Below, one piece after another: positions 28,071-38,483 of a stretch of DNA of 64,000 nucleotides. Source of the DNA: Isoptericola cucumis. Its GTDB lineage: Bacteria > Actinomycetota > Actinomycetes > Actinomycetales > Cellulomonadaceae. The stretch covers positions 1 through 64,000 of the forward strand of contig NZ_BMDG01000004.1 in NCBI RefSeq assembly GCF_014635665.1. Reading direction: 5' to 3'. Position 1 is the first letter of the stretch; each line of letters opens with the position of its first letter. The notes under the pieces are model-generated. The model did no database searches, was not told the origin of the DNA, and worked only from the letters and a program-made list of their open reading frames with translations. A program made the translations under genes and the position numbers.

Positions 28071-28116
28071 CCTCATCACCGACCTGCCACAGCTTTCACA
28101 ACCTGGAGAACTGAGA

Positions 28117-30232
<2,116 letters not shown>

Positions 30233-30251
30233 GAACGGCGGGAGGACGGCA

Positions 30252-30740
30252 TTGAGCGCGCTCGAGCAGATGTACCAGCAGGTGATCCTGGATCACGCGA
30301 AGCACCCGCACGGCCGGGGGCTCGCGGGCTCGGCCGACCCTGCGGCCGGCCACCTCGCGGGGGAGTCGCACCAGGTGAACCCCACCTGCGGCGACGAGAT
30401 CACGCTGCGGGTCGACGTGTCGGACGGCGCCGACGGCCGCACCGTCAGCGGCGTCTCGTGGGAAGGTCAGGGCTGCTCGATCTCGCAGGCCTCGGCGTCG
30501 GTCATGACCGAGCTGGTCACGGGGCGCGGCCTGGACGAGGTCGCGCACCTCGACGCCGTCTTCCACGACCTCATGGCCTCGCGGGGCAAGGGGCTGGGCG
30601 ACGACGACGTCGAGGACGCGCTCGGTGACGCCGCCGCGTTCACCGGGGTGTCGCAGTACCCCGCCCGCATCAAGTGCGCGCTGCTCGGCTGGGCGGCGCT
30701 CAAGGACTCGCTCGCGCGCAGCGGTGCGCTGGCAGCATGA
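30252..30740 (+). CDS. sufU: SufU zinc-dependent sulfurtransferase
   Basis: 162 aa IscU-like protein of the SufU type that accepts sulfur from SufS. The zinc and active cysteines are in NPTCGDEITLRV, GQGCSISQASASV and ARIKCALLGWAAL, with the insertion between the second and third that separates SufU from IscU. I place the start at TTG 30252 because GGAGG is at 30241-30245; an upstream ATG at 30222 would lie inside sufS. The stop abuts the next gene. Confidence 0.92.
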   Translation: MSALEQMYQQVILDHAKHPHGRGLAGSADPAAGHLAGESHQVNPTCGDEITLRVDVSDGADGRTVSGVSWEGQGCSISQASASVMTELVTGRGLDEVAHLDAVFHDLMASRGKGLGDDDVEDALGDAAAFTGVSQYPARIKCALLGWAALKDSLARSGALAA

Positions 30741-30757
30741 CGAACCCGGAGGAGACG

Positions 30758-31117
30758 ATGACCGAGAACACGACCCACGAGGTCGCCCCGCCCGCCGCGG
30801 CGCCGTCGCCCACCACGGCGGCCGACGTCGAGGAGGCGCTGCGCGACGTCATCGACCCGGAGCTGGGCATCAACGTCGTCGACCTGGGCCTGATCTACGG
30901 CGTCCAGGTCGACCAGAACAACCACACCACCATCGACATGACGCTCACGTCCGCGGCGTGCCCGCTGACGGACGTCATCGAGGACCAGTCGGCCCAGGCG
31001 CTCGAGGGCATCGTCGACGGGTTCCGCATCAACTGGGTCTGGATGCCGCCGTGGGGCCCGGAGAAGATCACCGACGACGGTCGCGAGCAGCTGCGGATGC
31101 TGGGCTTCAACGTCTGA
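30758..31117 (+). CDS. DUF59/MIP18 family protein (SufT-like)
   Basis: 119 aa. The core VEEALRDVIDPELGINVVDL, GLIYGVQVD and TSAACPLTDVIEDQ is the MIP18/DUF59 fold, with the conserved Cys preceding the PLTD segment. Such proteins help mature Fe-S proteins and close actinobacterial suf operons. ATG 30758 has GGAGG five bases upstream; ATG 30737, overlapping the sufU stop, is an alternative that adds 7 residues. A strong hairpin ends the operon 25 nt later. Confidence 0.88.
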   Translation: MTENTTHEVAPPAAAPSPTTAADVEEALRDVIDPELGINVVDLGLIYGVQVDQNNHTTIDMTLTSAACPLTDVIEDQSAQALEGIVDGFRINWVWMPPWGPEKITDDGREQLRMLGFNV

Positions 31118-31141
31118 GCAGACAGCGCACGCGCCGCACGA

Positions 31142-31178
31142 GCGAAGGTCCCGGCCCCCGAGGGTGCGGGACCTTCGC
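31142..31178 (+). terminator. suf operon terminator
   Basis: Perfect 12-bp stem, 31142-31153 with 31167-31178, 13-nt loop, between the end of the suf operon and the convergent dehydrogenase gene; it could act for both. Confidence 0.82.
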
Positions 31179-31240
31179 CGTCTGTCGCCCGGGTCGAGGC
31201 GCAGGGCGCTGAACCCGACGGCGCGCTCCTTGCCCGCCGG

Positions 31241-32437
31241 TCACGCCCACGGGTCGAGGACGACCTTGACGCACCCGTCCTCCTTGCGCTGGAACGTGCG
31301 GTAGGCGTGCGGGGCGTCCTCCAGCGGCAGCCGGTGCGTGCGCAGGTCGAGGACGCCGAGCGGGTCCGCCGGGTCCTGCACGAGGGGCAGCAGCGCGTCG
31401 GTCCAGCGCCGCACGTTGGCCTGTCCCATCCGGAGGGTCACCTGCTTGTCGAAGAGCTGCATCATCGGCAGGGGGTCCAGGGCCCCGCCGTAGACGCCGG
31501 AGATCGACACCGTGCCGCCGCGACGCACGAGCGCGAACGCCGTGCGCAGGGCCGCCAGCCGGTCCGTGCCGCCCCGCTCGGTCAGGGGAGCGGCCGCCGC
31601 GTCGGGCAGCATCCCCACGAGCCGCTGCGTCGTCTCGGCGATCGGTGAGCCGTGCGCCTCCATGCCGACGGCGTCGATCACGGCGTCCGGGCCCCGGCCG
31701 TCCGTGAGGTCGAGCACCGCCTCGCGGACGTCCTCCTCGTCCGGGTCGAGCCCGATGACGCGGTGCCGCTGCGCCATGAAGCGCCGCTCGGCGACCGGGT
31801 CGACGGCGATCACCGTCCCCGCGCCGCGGTGCCTCGCCACGCGCGCGGCCATCTGGCCGACCGGCCCGAGCCCCAGGACCACCACGCTCCCGTCGGTGGG
31901 GACGTCGGCGTACTCGACGGCCTGCCACGCGGTCGGCAGGACGTCGGACAGGTAGAGATACCGCTCGTCGGGGCTGCCGTCGTCCGGCACGACGACCGGG
32001 CCGTACTGCGCCTGCGGCACACGCAGGTACTGCGCCTGGCCGCCGGGCACCTGCCCGTACAGGCGGGTGTAGCCGAACAGCGCCGCACCCTTGCCCTGGC
32101 TGCGCACCTGCGTGGTCTCGCACTGCGACTGCAGGCCGCGGGAGCACATCCAGCACCGCCCGCAGGCGATGGTGAACGGCACCACGACACGGTCGCCGAC
32201 GGCGAGGTCGCCGACGGCGCTGCCCACCTCCTCCACGACGCCCATGGCCTCGTGCCCCAGCACGTCGCCGGCGTCGAGGAACATCCCCAGCACTCCGTAC
32301 AGGTGCAGGTCGGAGCCGCAGATCGCGGTCGACGTCACCCGGATCACGGCGTCGGTCGCCTCCTGCACGTGCGGCTCCGGCACGTCCTCGACGGAGACGT
32401 CCTGGCGGCCCTGCCACGTCACTGCTCGCACTGTCAT
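31241..32437 (-). CDS. Zinc-dependent alcohol dehydrogenase (FDH-like)
   Basis: 398 aa medium-chain dehydrogenase/reductase related to formaldehyde/threonine dehydrogenases. Catalytic zinc ligands are in TAICGSDLHLYG and GHEAMGVVEEVG; the structural zinc site is CGRCWMCSRGLQSQC. The Rossmann motif is VVVLGLGPVGQMAA. The insert near residues 105-130 fits the glutathione-independent formaldehyde dehydrogenase type. Substrate unknown. GAAGGA precedes ATG. It shares a divergent intergenic region with the small zinc protein. Confidence 0.88.
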   Translation of the reverse strand: MTVRAVTWQGRQDVSVEDVPEPHVQEATDAVIRVTSTAICGSDLHLYGVLGMFLDAGDVLGHEAMGVVEEVGSAVGDLAVGDRVVVPFTIACGRCWMCSRGLQSQCETTQVRSQGKGAALFGYTRLYGQVPGGQAQYLRVPQAQYGPVVVPDDGSPDERYLYLSDVLPTAWQAVEYADVPTDGSVVVLGLGPVGQMAARVARHRGAGTVIAVDPVAERRFMAQRHRVIGLDPDEEDVREAVLDLTDGRGPDAVIDAVGMEAHGSPIAETTQRLVGMLPDAAAAPLTERGGTDRLAALRTAFALVRRGGTVSISGVYGGALDPLPMMQLFDKQVTLRMGQANVRRWTDALLPLVQDPADPLGVLDLRTHRLPLEDAPHAYRTFQRKEDGCVKVVLDPWA

Positions 32438-32620
32438 TCCTTCCGCCGGCGGGGCTCGTGGCCCCGGCTGGCCGGCGGCTGCTTCACCGGACGCCGTCAG
32501 TGAACCATCCGACCGCGCTGCTCACCGTGCGAGAGCCGCCGGGAGGTTGCGAGCGCGCGACCCGCTGCGACGGTGGGAGCAGGTCCAGCCACGGGCCGCA
32601 CCGACTGCCGAGGAGCACGG

Positions 32621-32938
32621 ATGCCAGTCTGCGACACGTGCGGCAACGACTACGCCCGCACCTTCACCATCACCAGGTCCGACGGCGCCGCGGGCGTGTT
32701 CGACTCGTTCGAGTGCGCCGTCCACGCGATGGCGCCCCGGTGCGCCCACTGCGGCTGCACCGTGCTGGGGCACGGGGTCGACGTGGACGACGAGACCTTC
32801 TGCTGCAGCCACTGCGCACGGCGACGACGGGCGCCGACCTCACCGACAGCGTCGGCACCTGAGAGGCGGGCGCTAACCGTCGCGTCCCTGTCCCGTGCGA
32901 GCAGCCGGACCACGAGGCACGGTGGAGGGAGTCGGTGA
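32621..32938 (+). CDS. Small Cys-rich zinc-binding (metallothionein-like) protein
   Basis: 105 aa. Nine cysteines lie in the first 65 residues, as CDTC, FECAVH, CAHCGC and FCCSHC, together with conserved His 35, 43, 51 and 64. This layout suggests two zinc sites and resembles small actinobacterial proteins sometimes annotated as prokaryotic metallothionein. The last 40 residues are Arg/Ser/Thr-rich and may be poorly conserved. GAGGAG precedes ATG 32621. The job is unknown; zinc or redox buffering is plausible in a stress region. Confidence 0.7.
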   Translation: MPVCDTCGNDYARTFTITRSDGAAGVFDSFECAVHAMAPRCAHCGCTVLGHGVDVDDETFCCSHCARRRRAPTSPTASAPERRALTVASLSRASSRTTRHGGGSR

Positions 32939-32975
32939 AGCAGCCCGCCGTCGCGCCCCCGAGAAGGAGGACGAC

Positions 32976-33395
32976 ATGGCTTCGCGAACCGTCGCCGAGT
33001 GCATGACCCCCGCCCCCACCACCGTCGAGGTCTCGGACACGCTCCGGACCGCCGCCGACACGATGGCCCAGCAGGACGTGGGGGCGCTCGTGGTGCGTGC
33101 GGGCCGCCAGACCGTCGGGATCGTCACGGACCGTGACCTCGTGGTCCGCGGCCTCGCCACGGGCCGCGGGCCGGACGAGCGCGTCGAGGACGTCACGAGC
33201 GAACGGCTCGTGGCGGTCGGCCCTGGCGACCCCGTCGAGGTCGCCGTCCACGTGATGCGGGACGCCGCCGTCCGCCGGGTGCCGGTGCTCGACGGCGACG
33301 TGCTCGTCGGGATCGTGTCGATCGGTGACCTGGCGGTCGAGCGTGACCCGGAGTCGGCCCTGGCCGACATCTCGGACGCCCCTCCGAACCGCTGA
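32976..33395 (+). CDS. CBS-domain pair protein
   Basis: 139 aa, made almost wholly of two CBS domains: ECMTPAPTTVEVSDTLRTAA to VGIVTDRDLVVRGLA, then VTSERLVAVGPGDPVEVAVH to LVGIVSIGDLAVE. The motifs GIVTDRD and GIVSIGDL are the usual end strands that contact adenosyl ligands. Relatives such as HRP1 of M. tuberculosis are induced in hypoxia or stress. GAAGGAGG is at 32963-32970, before ATG 32976. Confidence 0.9.
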   Translation: MASRTVAECMTPAPTTVEVSDTLRTAADTMAQQDVGALVVRAGRQTVGIVTDRDLVVRGLATGRGPDERVEDVTSERLVAVGPGDPVEVAVHVMRDAAVRRVPVLDGDVLVGIVSIGDLAVERDPESALADISDAPPNR

Positions 33396-33439
33396 CCCGC
33401 CGCCGCGAGGCGCGGGCCCTCGGGAGGTCCTGGGGGAGG

Positions 33440-34054
33440 TCAGCTCCGCCCGGTGCCCGTCCCGCCCTCTGTCGGCGGCGCGGGCGGCTCACGCATCGCC
33501 TGCGCGAGGTGGCCGCCGAGGTAGCCGCCGGCGCCGACGGCGCCCATCCCGGCCAGCGTCAGCAGCGCGCCCGCGGCGTGCCGGCCCGAGCGACGGGCCT
33601 GCCACGAGCCGGCGGCCAGCAGCGTGCCGGCCGTGTTGCACACGGCGTGCACCGCGGCGACGCGTCGCGGCGACGGCCCGGACAGCGCCCGGAAGTCCGT
33701 GAGGCCGGTGAGCACCGTGGGCGGGACTGCGAGGAGGCCGAGGCCCACGAGCCGGCGGGCGGCGGCGTCGTGCCCGGCCGGTCGGGTGAGGTCGAGGGCG
33801 AGCGCGCCCGCCCACGGCCCGATCGGCAGGTCGGTGAGCACGCTGTGCACCGGGTGACCGACCGACCGGCCCCGGAGCTCGTCCCGCACCGGGCCCTCCC
33901 GGGGCACGACCAGGTGTGCGACCCGGCCGAAGAACCCGGCGAGCCGGTCGAGGCGTGGCTCGCGCTCCAGCGCGGCGGCCAGGCGCGGCAATGGCCGTTC
34001 CGCAGGGTCGGTGGGCTGGTGGGCCGGCGGGCTGGTGGGCTGCGCGGTGGACAT
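33440..34054 (-). CDS. DUF2231 membrane protein
   Basis: 204 aa. After a Pro/Thr-rich head, the core has GRSVGHPVHSVLTDLPIGPW (the HPxHxxLxxxP motif of DUF2231), then four hydrophobic helices including VGLGLLAVPPTVLTGLTDF and GALLTLAGMGAVGAGGYLGG. The family is sometimes linked to heme or redox functions but is uncharacterised. GAGGAGG precedes ATG 34054, fixing the start well inside a longer open frame. It is divergent from the P450 gene. Confidence 0.82.
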   Translation of the reverse strand: MSTAQPTSPPAHQPTDPAERPLPRLAAALEREPRLDRLAGFFGRVAHLVVPREGPVRDELRGRSVGHPVHSVLTDLPIGPWAGALALDLTRPAGHDAAARRLVGLGLLAVPPTVLTGLTDFRALSGPSPRRVAAVHAVCNTAGTLLAAGSWQARRSGRHAAGALLTLAGMGAVGAGGYLGGHLAQAMREPPAPPTEGGTGTGRS

Positions 34055-34340
34055 CGGCTGCCTCCTCGACGGTCGTCGCCCGGGCCGTCCGGCCCCGGGG
34101 TGTCGGTGGGCGGCGCCCGGCGTCGGCGCCACGCCCCGACCGTAGGAGGCGCCACGCCCCGACCGTAGGACGGGCGCCCGGTGCTCGCCCGTCCGCCGGC
34201 CGTCCACGGCTCTGCCGGCACCCTGCAGGTGCTGCCGGCGCACGACCCGACCGGCCCGGGATGCGTCCTGCCGCCGGCCGGACCAGGGTGGGAGGCACGC
34301 GTCCAGCCCTGGCGTGACCGCCGTCGCCGGAGGATCCGTC
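34055..34340. other. Divergent intergenic region, DUF2231 / P450
   Basis: 286 bp without a convincing gene. It holds the 23-bp tandem duplication described separately; the minus-strand reading of each copy includes TACGGT, a possible -10 element for the DUF2231 gene. Nothing else was recognised. Confidence 0.6.
34125..34170. repeat. 23-bp perfect tandem duplication
   Basis: Two identical 23-bp copies at 34125-34147 and 34148-34170, each starting GGCGCCACG and ending CCGTAGGA. They lie head to tail between divergent genes and would duplicate any promoter or operator within the unit. Confidence 0.92.
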
Positions 34341-35699
34341 ATGTCCCTCGCGCCCGTCGAGCTCACCGCGGCCGAGTCGGCCCGCGTCCTGCGCGCGGTG
34401 CTGGCACCCCTGGTCGCCCAGGGCGCCATCGTGCGTCGCCCCCGCATGACCGCCTGGGCGGAGCGGCGGCAGAGCGACCGGGAGTCGCGCCGACTCCTGA
34501 CCGCCCTGCGGCACCGTCACGACGACGCGCCGCTGGTGCTGCGCCTCGGGCCGCGACGGCTCGTCCTGGTCACCGACCCGGGCGACGTCGAGCGCCTGCT
34601 CGTCGGCTCCCCGGAGCCCTTCACGCCCGCCTCGAACGAGAAGCGGGGCGCGCTCGCGCACTTCCAGCCGCAGGGCCTGCTGATCTCCGCGCCCTCGGAC
34701 CGGCGCCTGCGGCGGCCGTTGAACGAGCGCGCGCTGGACACCCCGCACGCCGTGCACGAGGACGCCCCGTCCCACGTGCGGGCCGTGGTCAGGGCCGCGG
34801 GCGAGCTCGAGCGGAGGGTGCGCGACACGGGTTCCCTCGACGCGGGGACGTTCATGGCCGCGTGGTGGCGGCTCGCCCTGGACGTGACGTTCGGGGCCGC
34901 GGCGCGCGACGACGACCGGCTGGTGGCCGTGCTGTCCGCCCTGCGCCGGGACGCCAACTGGTCGTGGCTGCGCCCGCGACGCCCGTGGCTGCGCGCGGAG
35001 CTGGAGCGGCGCGTCGCCCGTCACGTGGCGCGGGCGCCGTCGACGTCGCTCGCCGGCCGTGCGCGGGACGCCGACCCGGACCAGGCCCCGGGGCAGGTGC
35101 CGCACTGGCTCTTCGCCTTCGACGCCGCGGGTGCGACGACGCTGCGGGCGCTCGCCGTGGCCTCGGCACGCGAGGACGTGCGGAGCCGCCTCGTCGACGA
35201 GCTGCCCGTGGACGAGCTGGCCGCCGAGGAGCTCGCGGGCGACGAGGACGGTGGCGCCGCGGCGTTGCCGTACGGGCGGGCGTGCCTGCTCGAGGCGGTC
35301 CGGCTCTGGCCGACCACGTTCGCGATCCTGCGCGACTCGCTCCGCCCGACCGACTGGGGCGGCACGACGCTGCCGGCAGGGACGGGGTTCGTCGTCGTCA
35401 GCGCGTTCTTCCACCGCGACGGGGAGCGGCTGCCGTTCGCCGACGACTTCGTCCCGGAGGCGTGGCTCGACGGCCGGGCGTCGTCGGACTGGGGCCTGGT
35501 GCCCTTCAGCGGCGGGCCGGCGGGCTGCCCGGGCCGCAACCTGGTGCTGCTGGTGGCGTCGCACCTGCTCACGCGGCTCGCCCGCCTCGGGCTCGACGTC
35601 GACCGGGGGCGGTACCTCGCCCGTGACCCCCTGCCGTGCACGGTCGACCACCTCGGCCTGCGGTTCACGGCGCCGCGTGCGGGTGCCGGACGACCGTGA
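34341..35699 (+). CDS. Cytochrome P450
   Basis: 452 aa. The heme loop is VPFSGGPAGCPGRNLVLL with the Cys thiolate; the K-helix ExxR is EAVRLWP, and the PERF-like segment is FVPEAWLDG. The I-helix FDAAGATTLRALAVA keeps the Thr pair but has Ala where P450s usually carry an Asp/Glu before it. ATG 34341 has GGAGG 7 nt upstream; GTG 34314 is an alternative. No ferredoxin or reductase gene adjoins it, so its redox partner is elsewhere. Substrate unknown. Confidence 0.88.
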   Translation: MSLAPVELTAAESARVLRAVLAPLVAQGAIVRRPRMTAWAERRQSDRESRRLLTALRHRHDDAPLVLRLGPRRLVLVTDPGDVERLLVGSPEPFTPASNEKRGALAHFQPQGLLISAPSDRRLRRPLNERALDTPHAVHEDAPSHVRAVVRAAGELERRVRDTGSLDAGTFMAAWWRLALDVTFGAAARDDDRLVAVLSALRRDANWSWLRPRRPWLRAELERRVARHVARAPSTSLAGRARDADPDQAPGQVPHWLFAFDAAGATTLRALAVASAREDVRSRLVDELPVDELAAEELAGDEDGGAAALPYGRACLLEAVRLWPTTFAILRDSLRPTDWGGTTLPAGTGFVVVSAFFHRDGERLPFADDFVPEAWLDGRASSDWGLVPFSGGPAGCPGRNLVLLVASHLLTRLARLGLDVDRGRYLARDPLPCTVDHLGLRFTAPRAGAGRP

Positions 35700-35703
35700 C
35701 AGC

Positions 35704-35850
35704 GTGACGGGCGCGGGCTCGGGGCCGGAGTACCCCGACACCGAACACGGCCACGAGTGGCACCGGACCGGACGGCTCATGGCCCACCACCTTCACGCCG
35801 TCGCGACGGCGTTCGCCGAGCGGCCCGTCCCCCCGTTCTCCGCGGGCTGA
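35704..35850 (+). CDS. Possible 48-aa small protein
   Basis: An open frame from GTG 35704, four bases after the P450 stop, encodes 48 residues including GPEYPDTEHGHEWHRTGRLM and a predicted helix. It lies between the P450 and the convergent catalase gene. There is no clear ribosome site and no recognised family, so it may be chance. Confidence 0.22.
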   Translation: MTGAGSGPEYPDTEHGHEWHRTGRLMAHHLHAVATAFAERPVPPFSAG

Positions 35851-35878
35851 GCCCTCCGGGGGCTGACGTCGGCCGTGG

Positions 35879-38008
35879 TCAGGCCTGCGCCAGCGCCATC
35901 AGCCGCTCCCACGACCGGTGCATGCCCAGGTCGTGGAGCAGGGCGACGTCCAGGCCGTTGTCGTCCGGGAGCACGTGGACCCCGGGCGACTCGGCCGCCA
36001 CCCCGGCGGCGTGGAGCAGCTCCGTGCCGTCGCCCACGACGGCGATCGCCTTGCCGTGCCGGTACGCCTCCTGCAGCAGCACCGGCGTCCTCCCGTCCGC
36101 CGCGAGCGGCGAGCCGGCCGTGCCGTCGGCGACCACCACGGCGTCGTACTCGACGGAGCGCGTGGCCAGGATCGTCCGGTCGACCGTCTCGCGGACGCCG
36201 CCGGAGCCCACCTCGCCGCCGTGCGCCGCGACGACCCGGACCACCACGCGGTGCTCGGCGAGCGCGGACCGCAGGGTGCCCACGACCCCCAGGTCGCCGT
36301 CGTCCGCGACCAGCACGCCCACGACCCGGCCGTCGACGCGGGCGGGCGACCGCGGCACCTGGGACAGCGCGGGGGACGGCTCGCCGACCGCGGGCACGTC
36401 GCCGGCGGGCACGGGGAGGCCCAGCCCGGCCGCGACGCGGGACGCGAGCTCGTCGTCCACGCGGGCGAGGCTGGCGAGCATGTTCTGCCGCACCTGCACC
36501 GAGGCGCACTTGCCCAGCTCGAACGTGTAGGCCTGGGCGATGTGCGCCTGCTCGACGGGCGACATCGAGAGCCAGAACAGCCGCGCCTGGCTGAAGTGGT
36601 CGGTGAACGACACGGGGTGGTGCCGGGCCTTCGTGCCGTCGACGGGCGTCGCCACGGTGACGAACCCGTCGCGGGGGGAGGCGGCCGGCAGGTCGCCGTC
36701 GAGCGCGTTCGGCTTGTAGGCGACGACGCCGTCGTGGACGGCGGTCTGGTGCATGCCGTCGCGCAGCATGTCGTTCACGGGGGCGTGGGGACGGTTGACG
36801 GGCAGCTGTGCGAAGTTGGGCCCGCCGAGCCGCGTCAGCTGGGTGTCCAGGTAGGAGAAGAGCCGCCCCTGCATGAGCGGGTCGTTCGTCACGTGGATCC
36901 CGGGCACCAGGTGGTCGACGTGGAACGCGACCTGCTCCGTCTCCGCGAAGTAGTTGGTGGGGTTGGCGTGCAGCGTCATGATCCCCACCCGCTGCACGGG
37001 GCAGATCTCCTCCGGCACGATCTTCGTCGGGTCGAGCAGGTCGATGCCCTCGAACGTCTCGTCCGGGCTGTCCGGCATGACCTGCAGCGCGAGCTCCCAC
37101 TGCGGGAACGCGCCCGCGTCGATCGCGTCGGCGAGGTCGCGGCGGTGGAAGTCGGCGTCCGCGCCCTGCGTGATCTGGGCCTCCTCCCACACCTGGGAGT
37201 GCACGCCGAGCACCGGCTTCCAGTGGAACTTCACCAGCGACGTGGTGCCGTCCGCAGCCTCCAGGCGGAACGTGTGGACGCCGAAGCCCTCCATGGTGCG
37301 GTAGCTGCGGGGGATGGCGCGGTCCGACATCGCCCACATCGCCATGTGGGTGGACTCGGTGTGCGAGGAGATGAAGTCCCAGAAGGTGTCGTGCGCGCTC
37401 TGCGCCTGCGGGATCTCGCGGTCGGGGTGCGGCTTGCCGGCGTGGATGATGTCGGGGAACTTCACGGCGTCCTGGATGAAGAACACGGGGAAGTTGTTCC
37501 CGACCAGGTCGAAGACGCCCTCGTCCGTGTAGAACTTCGTCGCGAACCCCCGCACGTCGCGCACGGTGTCGGCCGAGCCCCGCGAACCGAGCACCGTCGA
37601 GAACCGGACGAAGACGTCCGTCTCGCGGTCCGTCTCCGCGAGGAACGCCGCCCGGGTGACGCTCGCGGCGTTCCCGTAGGCGCGGAAGGTGCCGTGGGCG
37701 CCCGCGCCGCGCGCGTGCACCACGCGCTCCGGGATGCGCTCGTGGTCGAAGTGCGTGATCTTCTCGCGCAGGTGGTGGTCCTCGAGCAGGACCGGTCCGC
37801 GCGGGCCTGCGGTGAGGGAGTGGTCCGTGTCGTCGACCCGCAGGCCCTGCGCGGTCGTCAGGCGCTCGCCGCTCTGGCGTCGGGCGTCCGGCTGGGTCGA
37901 GGGCTCGGGCACCCCCGTCGGGCTCCGGGGGTCTGGCGGCGCCGTGCGGGGCGGCGGGGCCGCTCCCGGGTCCGGCGCGTCTCGGTGGCTGTCCGTCTGG
38001 TCGGTCAT
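35879..38008 (-). CDS. katE: Large-subunit catalase, KatE/HPII type
   Basis: 709 aa heme catalase with a C-terminal flavodoxin/DJ-1-like domain, as in E. coli HPII. The distal His is in ERVVHARGAGAHGTFRAYG, the distal Asn in DLVGNNFPVFFIQDAVKFPD, and the proximal Tyr region is GRLFSYLDTQLTRLG. The core ends near residue 540; the tail (RVVGVLVADDGDLGVVGTLR, VVVADGTAGS) is the extra domain. The N-terminal 50 residues are Pro/Asp/Arg-rich. It degrades hydrogen peroxide and probably belongs to stationary-phase or osmotic stress defence. Confidence 0.94.
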   Translation of the reverse strand: MTDQTDSHRDAPDPGAAPPPRTAPPDPRSPTGVPEPSTQPDARRQSGERLTTAQGLRVDDTDHSLTAGPRGPVLLEDHHLREKITHFDHERIPERVVHARGAGAHGTFRAYGNAASVTRAAFLAETDRETDVFVRFSTVLGSRGSADTVRDVRGFATKFYTDEGVFDLVGNNFPVFFIQDAVKFPDIIHAGKPHPDREIPQAQSAHDTFWDFISSHTESTHMAMWAMSDRAIPRSYRTMEGFGVHTFRLEAADGTTSLVKFHWKPVLGVHSQVWEEAQITQGADADFHRRDLADAIDAGAFPQWELALQVMPDSPDETFEGIDLLDPTKIVPEEICPVQRVGIMTLHANPTNYFAETEQVAFHVDHLVPGIHVTNDPLMQGRLFSYLDTQLTRLGGPNFAQLPVNRPHAPVNDMLRDGMHQTAVHDGVVAYKPNALDGDLPAASPRDGFVTVATPVDGTKARHHPVSFTDHFSQARLFWLSMSPVEQAHIAQAYTFELGKCASVQVRQNMLASLARVDDELASRVAAGLGLPVPAGDVPAVGEPSPALSQVPRSPARVDGRVVGVLVADDGDLGVVGTLRSALAEHRVVVRVVAAHGGEVGSGGVRETVDRTILATRSVEYDAVVVADGTAGSPLAADGRTPVLLQEAYRHGKAIAVVGDGTELLHAAGVAAESPGVHVLPDDNGLDVALLHDLGMHRSWERLMALAQA

Positions 38009-38125
38009 GGTGAACCTCGTGGAGACGAGCTGTGTGCCCGTTTCTCGAGCACCCTTCCACCGTCGGTCCTGTGCCCGGTGGACGCCATCCGGCGGGAGGC
38101 GTCGCGGCGCGGGCGGCGCCGGGGC

Positions 38126-38335
38126 CTACGCGCCGTCCGGCCGCTCACCCGTGCGGGGGTTGAGCATGTCCGGGTCGGCGTCGGGGTCCGCCTCGTCGTC
38201 CGGCTCCGCCGGAGGGTGGGCCCGCGGCCCCGTGCGGGGGTTGAGCATGTCGGGATCGGCGTCGGGGTCCGCGTCCGCGCGGACGTCCGGCTCCTCCGGC
38301 TCCGCACCGGGGCCGGTGCTGGGGCGGTCGTTCAT
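38126..38335 (-). CDS. 69-aa acidic protein with duplicated PDMLNPRTG motif
   Basis: Short acidic protein containing the block ADPDADPDMLNPRTG twice, joined by PRAHPPAEPDDE. The DNA shows the copies at about 38150-38192 and 38229-38272 with only a few differences. ATG 38335 is preceded by GGAGAG on the minus strand. It is just upstream of katE in the same direction with a 117-nt gap, so it may be co-transcribed with it. No family recognised. Confidence 0.6.
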   Translation of the reverse strand: MNDRPSTGPGAEPEEPDVRADADPDADPDMLNPRTGPRAHPPAEPDDEADPDADPDMLNPRTGERPDGA

Positions 38336-38404
38336 GGCGCTCTCCTGCCGACGACGTCTGTCGCACGATGGCACGACGGGCGGCGGCTCGCACCCGCGCT
38401 GGCC

Positions 38405-38444
38405 GACTCCGACCGTCCGCGCTAGCGTGAGTGATCTCGGAGTC
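38405..38444 (+). promoter_or_regulatory. Promoter of PAS-ANTAR gene flanked by inverted repeat
   Basis: TAGCGT (38423-38428) is a likely -10 box. It is flanked by perfect 8-bp inverted arms GACTCCGA (38405-38412) and TCGGAGTC (38437-38444). The arrangement fits an operator straddling the promoter or an RNA hairpin near the transcript start. Confidence 0.45.
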
Positions 38445-38483
38445 AGGAAGCGGCTTCGGACCTCGCGGTAGGAGGCCGAAATC

